Part shown: piece by piece, positions 6,651 to 7,823 of the stretch | How the letters are laid out: each line of letters starts with the position of its first letter | How positions within the stretch are numbered: the first letter of the stretch is position 1 | NCBI GenBank assembly: GCA_024762895.1 | Contig: JANTGN010000121.1 | Location: forward strand, 1-7,823 | Direction of reading: 5' to 3' | Source of the DNA: Thiotrichales bacterium | GTDB lineage: Bacteria > Pseudomonadota > Gammaproteobacteria > J044 | Length of the DNA: 7,823 bases | The notes under the pieces: model-generated | Seen by the model: the letters and a program-made list of their open reading frames with translations, nothing else | The model's database searches: none | What the model was told of the DNA's origin: nothing | Position numbers and translations under genes: made by a program

Positions 6651-7637
6651 ATGGAAATGGTGTCGGCAGGAAGGTTCTCGTTTATGCTGGTTGCGGTCAC
6701 GGCCAGCCTGGCCCTGTCAGTGGTTCAGCCCGCTCTGGCCAGGGGCGTTAAGATCACTCCGCTCGGGAGTCATGATGGTGAATTCTGTCGATTCGATCGA
6801 GCATTAATTTTAGAAGACCCGGATGGAACCCGGCTGCTCTATGATGCGGGCCGTACGGTAGCCGGGCCTGGTGATAAGCGTCTCGGTAGGATCGATGCTG
6901 TTCTGGTGAGTCATATGCATGGAGACCATGTGGGTGATCGACATATCAGGCAGCCCAATACCGGTGAATGTGCCAAACCGGACATGAGCGAAATAGCCAC
7001 CCCCAACACAAATAGCGTCAATATTGCCCTTGCCAAAAAAGCCCTCATCATCACAGGTAGTGAGATGCCAGCGTTTTTTGCAGCAAAACTGAAGGCCCTG
7101 GGTGGTAATCCCAAGGATTCAAAGTTGGTGCGGTTTGGGGGTTCCCTAAAGGTAGGTGGCGTGACGATCACCACGGTCCCGGCCGTACACTCGAATGGGA
7201 TTGCCGGCGCGATGATCGGTGGTGAACTGGGTGATATGCTCAATAGCGCGGGTCTGACGGCTTATGCCGGCCCCCCCACAGGCTATGTGCTGACATTCTC
7301 CAATGGCCTGGTGGTTTATCTCTCAGGCGATACGGGCATTACCGCAGAACAGGAATCGGTGGTTCAGAAACATTACCGGGCCAAACTTGCAGTCATGAAT
7401 ATAGGAGATACCTTCACCACCGGCCCCAGGGAGGCGGCCTTTGTCGTCAATGAACTACTTAGACCTAATACCGTGATCGCCTCCCACGCCAACGAGGCAA
7501 CCACGACTAACGGAAGGCTTATACCTGGCACGCGTACAGAGGCATTCAGCAAGGCAACCCATGTACCGGTGTATCTTCCGCTGAGTGGACGAACTATGGA
7601 ATTTAACAAAAAGGGGAGATGTGTCGCGGGTTGTTGA
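6651..7637 (+). CDS. Exported metallo-beta-lactamase-fold hydrolase
   Basis: A 328-residue MBL-fold protein with a Sec-type signal peptide: hydrophobic core FMLVAVTASLALSVV and an ALA cleavage site at about residue 30. The zinc-ligand set looks complete: HMHGDH (H88, H90, D92, H93), H180 in PAVHSNG, D227 in LSGDTG and H279 in ASHAN, so a two-metal hydrolase active site is expected. The spacing and the GDT motif recall the UlaG-like/general MBL hydrolase group rather than a class B beta-lactamase, so antibiotic resistance should not be assumed. The substrate is unknown. The mature part has four cysteines (46, 107, 324, 328), enough for two disulfides in the periplasm. AGAGG lies 4 bases before the ATG at 6651; the ATG at 6657 (spacing 10) is an alternative. 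The alpha/beta-hydrolase-like gene follows after 26 bases, so an operon is likely. Confidence 0.9.
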   Translation: MEMVSAGRFSFMLVAVTASLALSVVQPALARGVKITPLGSHDGEFCRFDRALILEDPDGTRLLYDAGRTVAGPGDKRLGRIDAVLVSHMHGDHVGDRHIRQPNTGECAKPDMSEIATPNTNSVNIALAKKALIITGSEMPAFFAAKLKALGGNPKDSKLVRFGGSLKVGGVTITTVPAVHSNGIAGAMIGGELGDMLNSAGLTAYAGPPTGYVLTFSNGLVVYLSGDTGITAEQESVVQKHYRAKLAVMNIGDTFTTGPREAAFVVNELLRPNTVIASHANEATTTNGRLIPGTRTEAFSKATHVPVYLPLSGRTMEFNKKGRCVAGC

Positions 7638-7663
7638 GCTAAAAGCTAAAGCGGCAAGCCGCT
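7637..7663 (+). promoter_or_regulatory. Tandem repeat plus hairpin in the gap before the downstream gene
   Basis: Two copies of AGCTAAA (7637-7643 and 7644-7650) run directly into the inverted repeat AGCGGC-AA-GCCGCT (7650-7663), which ends on the base before the ATG at 7664. The stem occupies the place where a Shine-Dalgarno would be, and none is visible. It may affect translation of the downstream gene or processing of the joint mRNA. It is not a terminator, because no T-run follows. Confidence 0.45.
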
Positions 7664-7823
7664 ATGGTAATGAAAAATGTTCCCTCGCTAGTCCTGTTTT
7701 GCTTAATGCCTTGTTGTTCGGTCAGTGTTTTCGCGGATATCAGGACCCATTGCCAGGGGCAGGGCCCCGCTGTCAATTTGATAGGGGGAGGGCCGGCTTT
7801 TACGACCTGGAACTTACGGCCTG
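7664..7823 (+). CDS. Exported alpha/beta-hydrolase-like protein, N-terminal part (runs off window)
   Basis: The frame stays open from ATG 7664 to the window end (53 codons). Residues 1-24 look like a Sec signal peptide (VPSLVLFCLMPCCSVSVFA, cleavage probably after VFA). No proper lipobox is seen, since the cysteines follow Met-Pro. The mature part begins DIRTHCQGQGPAVNLIGGGP and continues AFTTWNLRP. A short strand ending in a Gly-Gly-Gly-Pro turn followed by a tryptophan resembles the first strand and oxyanion-hole loop of alpha/beta-hydrolase enzymes such as the proline iminopeptidase group. The nucleophile and catalytic histidine would lie beyond the window, so the assignment is tentative. 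The ATG at 7670 is an alternative start. It lies 26 bases after the MBL-fold gene on the same strand and is probably co-transcribed. No Shine-Dalgarno is visible, and a hairpin abuts the start. Confidence 0.65.
   Translation, partial: MVMKNVPSLVLFCLMPCCSVSVFADIRTHCQGQGPAVNLIGGGPAFTTWNLRP

Noticed and set aside
6651..7637. MBL-fold gene as a class B beta-lactamase or resistance gene
   Set aside because: Overall motif spacing and the GDT segment fit the broad UlaG-like/general MBL hydrolases; nothing points to a lactam substrate.

Overview
The window looks like chromosomal DNA of a gammaproteobacterium with moderate GC. The basis is a monomeric-type isocitrate dehydrogenase, an AcrA/AcrB-style efflux pair and two small proteins whose general look I associate with environmental Gammaproteobacteria. 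The assignment is inference and I cannot name a genus. There is no rRNA, tRNA, CRISPR array, transposase or phage gene.

Layout. Positions 1-588 (+) hold the 3' end of a monomeric NADP-dependent isocitrate dehydrogenase. It converges on a small basic protein (636-890, -) with two RSGR-x-RR boxes, and a hairpin lies between their stops. About 470 bases without a convincing gene follow; they hold a CAGGG/CCCTG/CAGGG element that can form two competing hairpins. A second small conserved-looking protein lies at 1362-1619 (-), followed by another 480 bases without a convincing gene. Positions 6372 down to 2101 (-) form a tight two-gene operon: a periplasmic adaptor (HlyD/AcrA family) and an inner-membrane RND pump (AcrB/HAE1 type) separated by 3 bases. 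No outer-membrane channel or regulator gene is present. A divergent intergenic region with a plausible sigma70 promoter leads to an exported metallo-beta-lactamase-fold hydrolase (6651-7637, +). Twenty-six bases later begins an exported alpha/beta-hydrolase-like protein that runs off the window (7664-7823, +).

How the genes work together. The adaptor and RND protein should form the inner-membrane and periplasmic parts of a proton-driven tripartite efflux pump, borrowing a TolC-like channel encoded elsewhere. The two exported hydrolases on the other strand are probably co-transcribed and may act on the same extracytoplasmic substrate. I see no wholly new system here. The points most worth a second look are the exported hydrolase pair, the altered proton-relay residues of the RND pump, the hairpin sitting where a Shine-Dalgarno is expected at 7650-7663, and the two small uncharacterised proteins.
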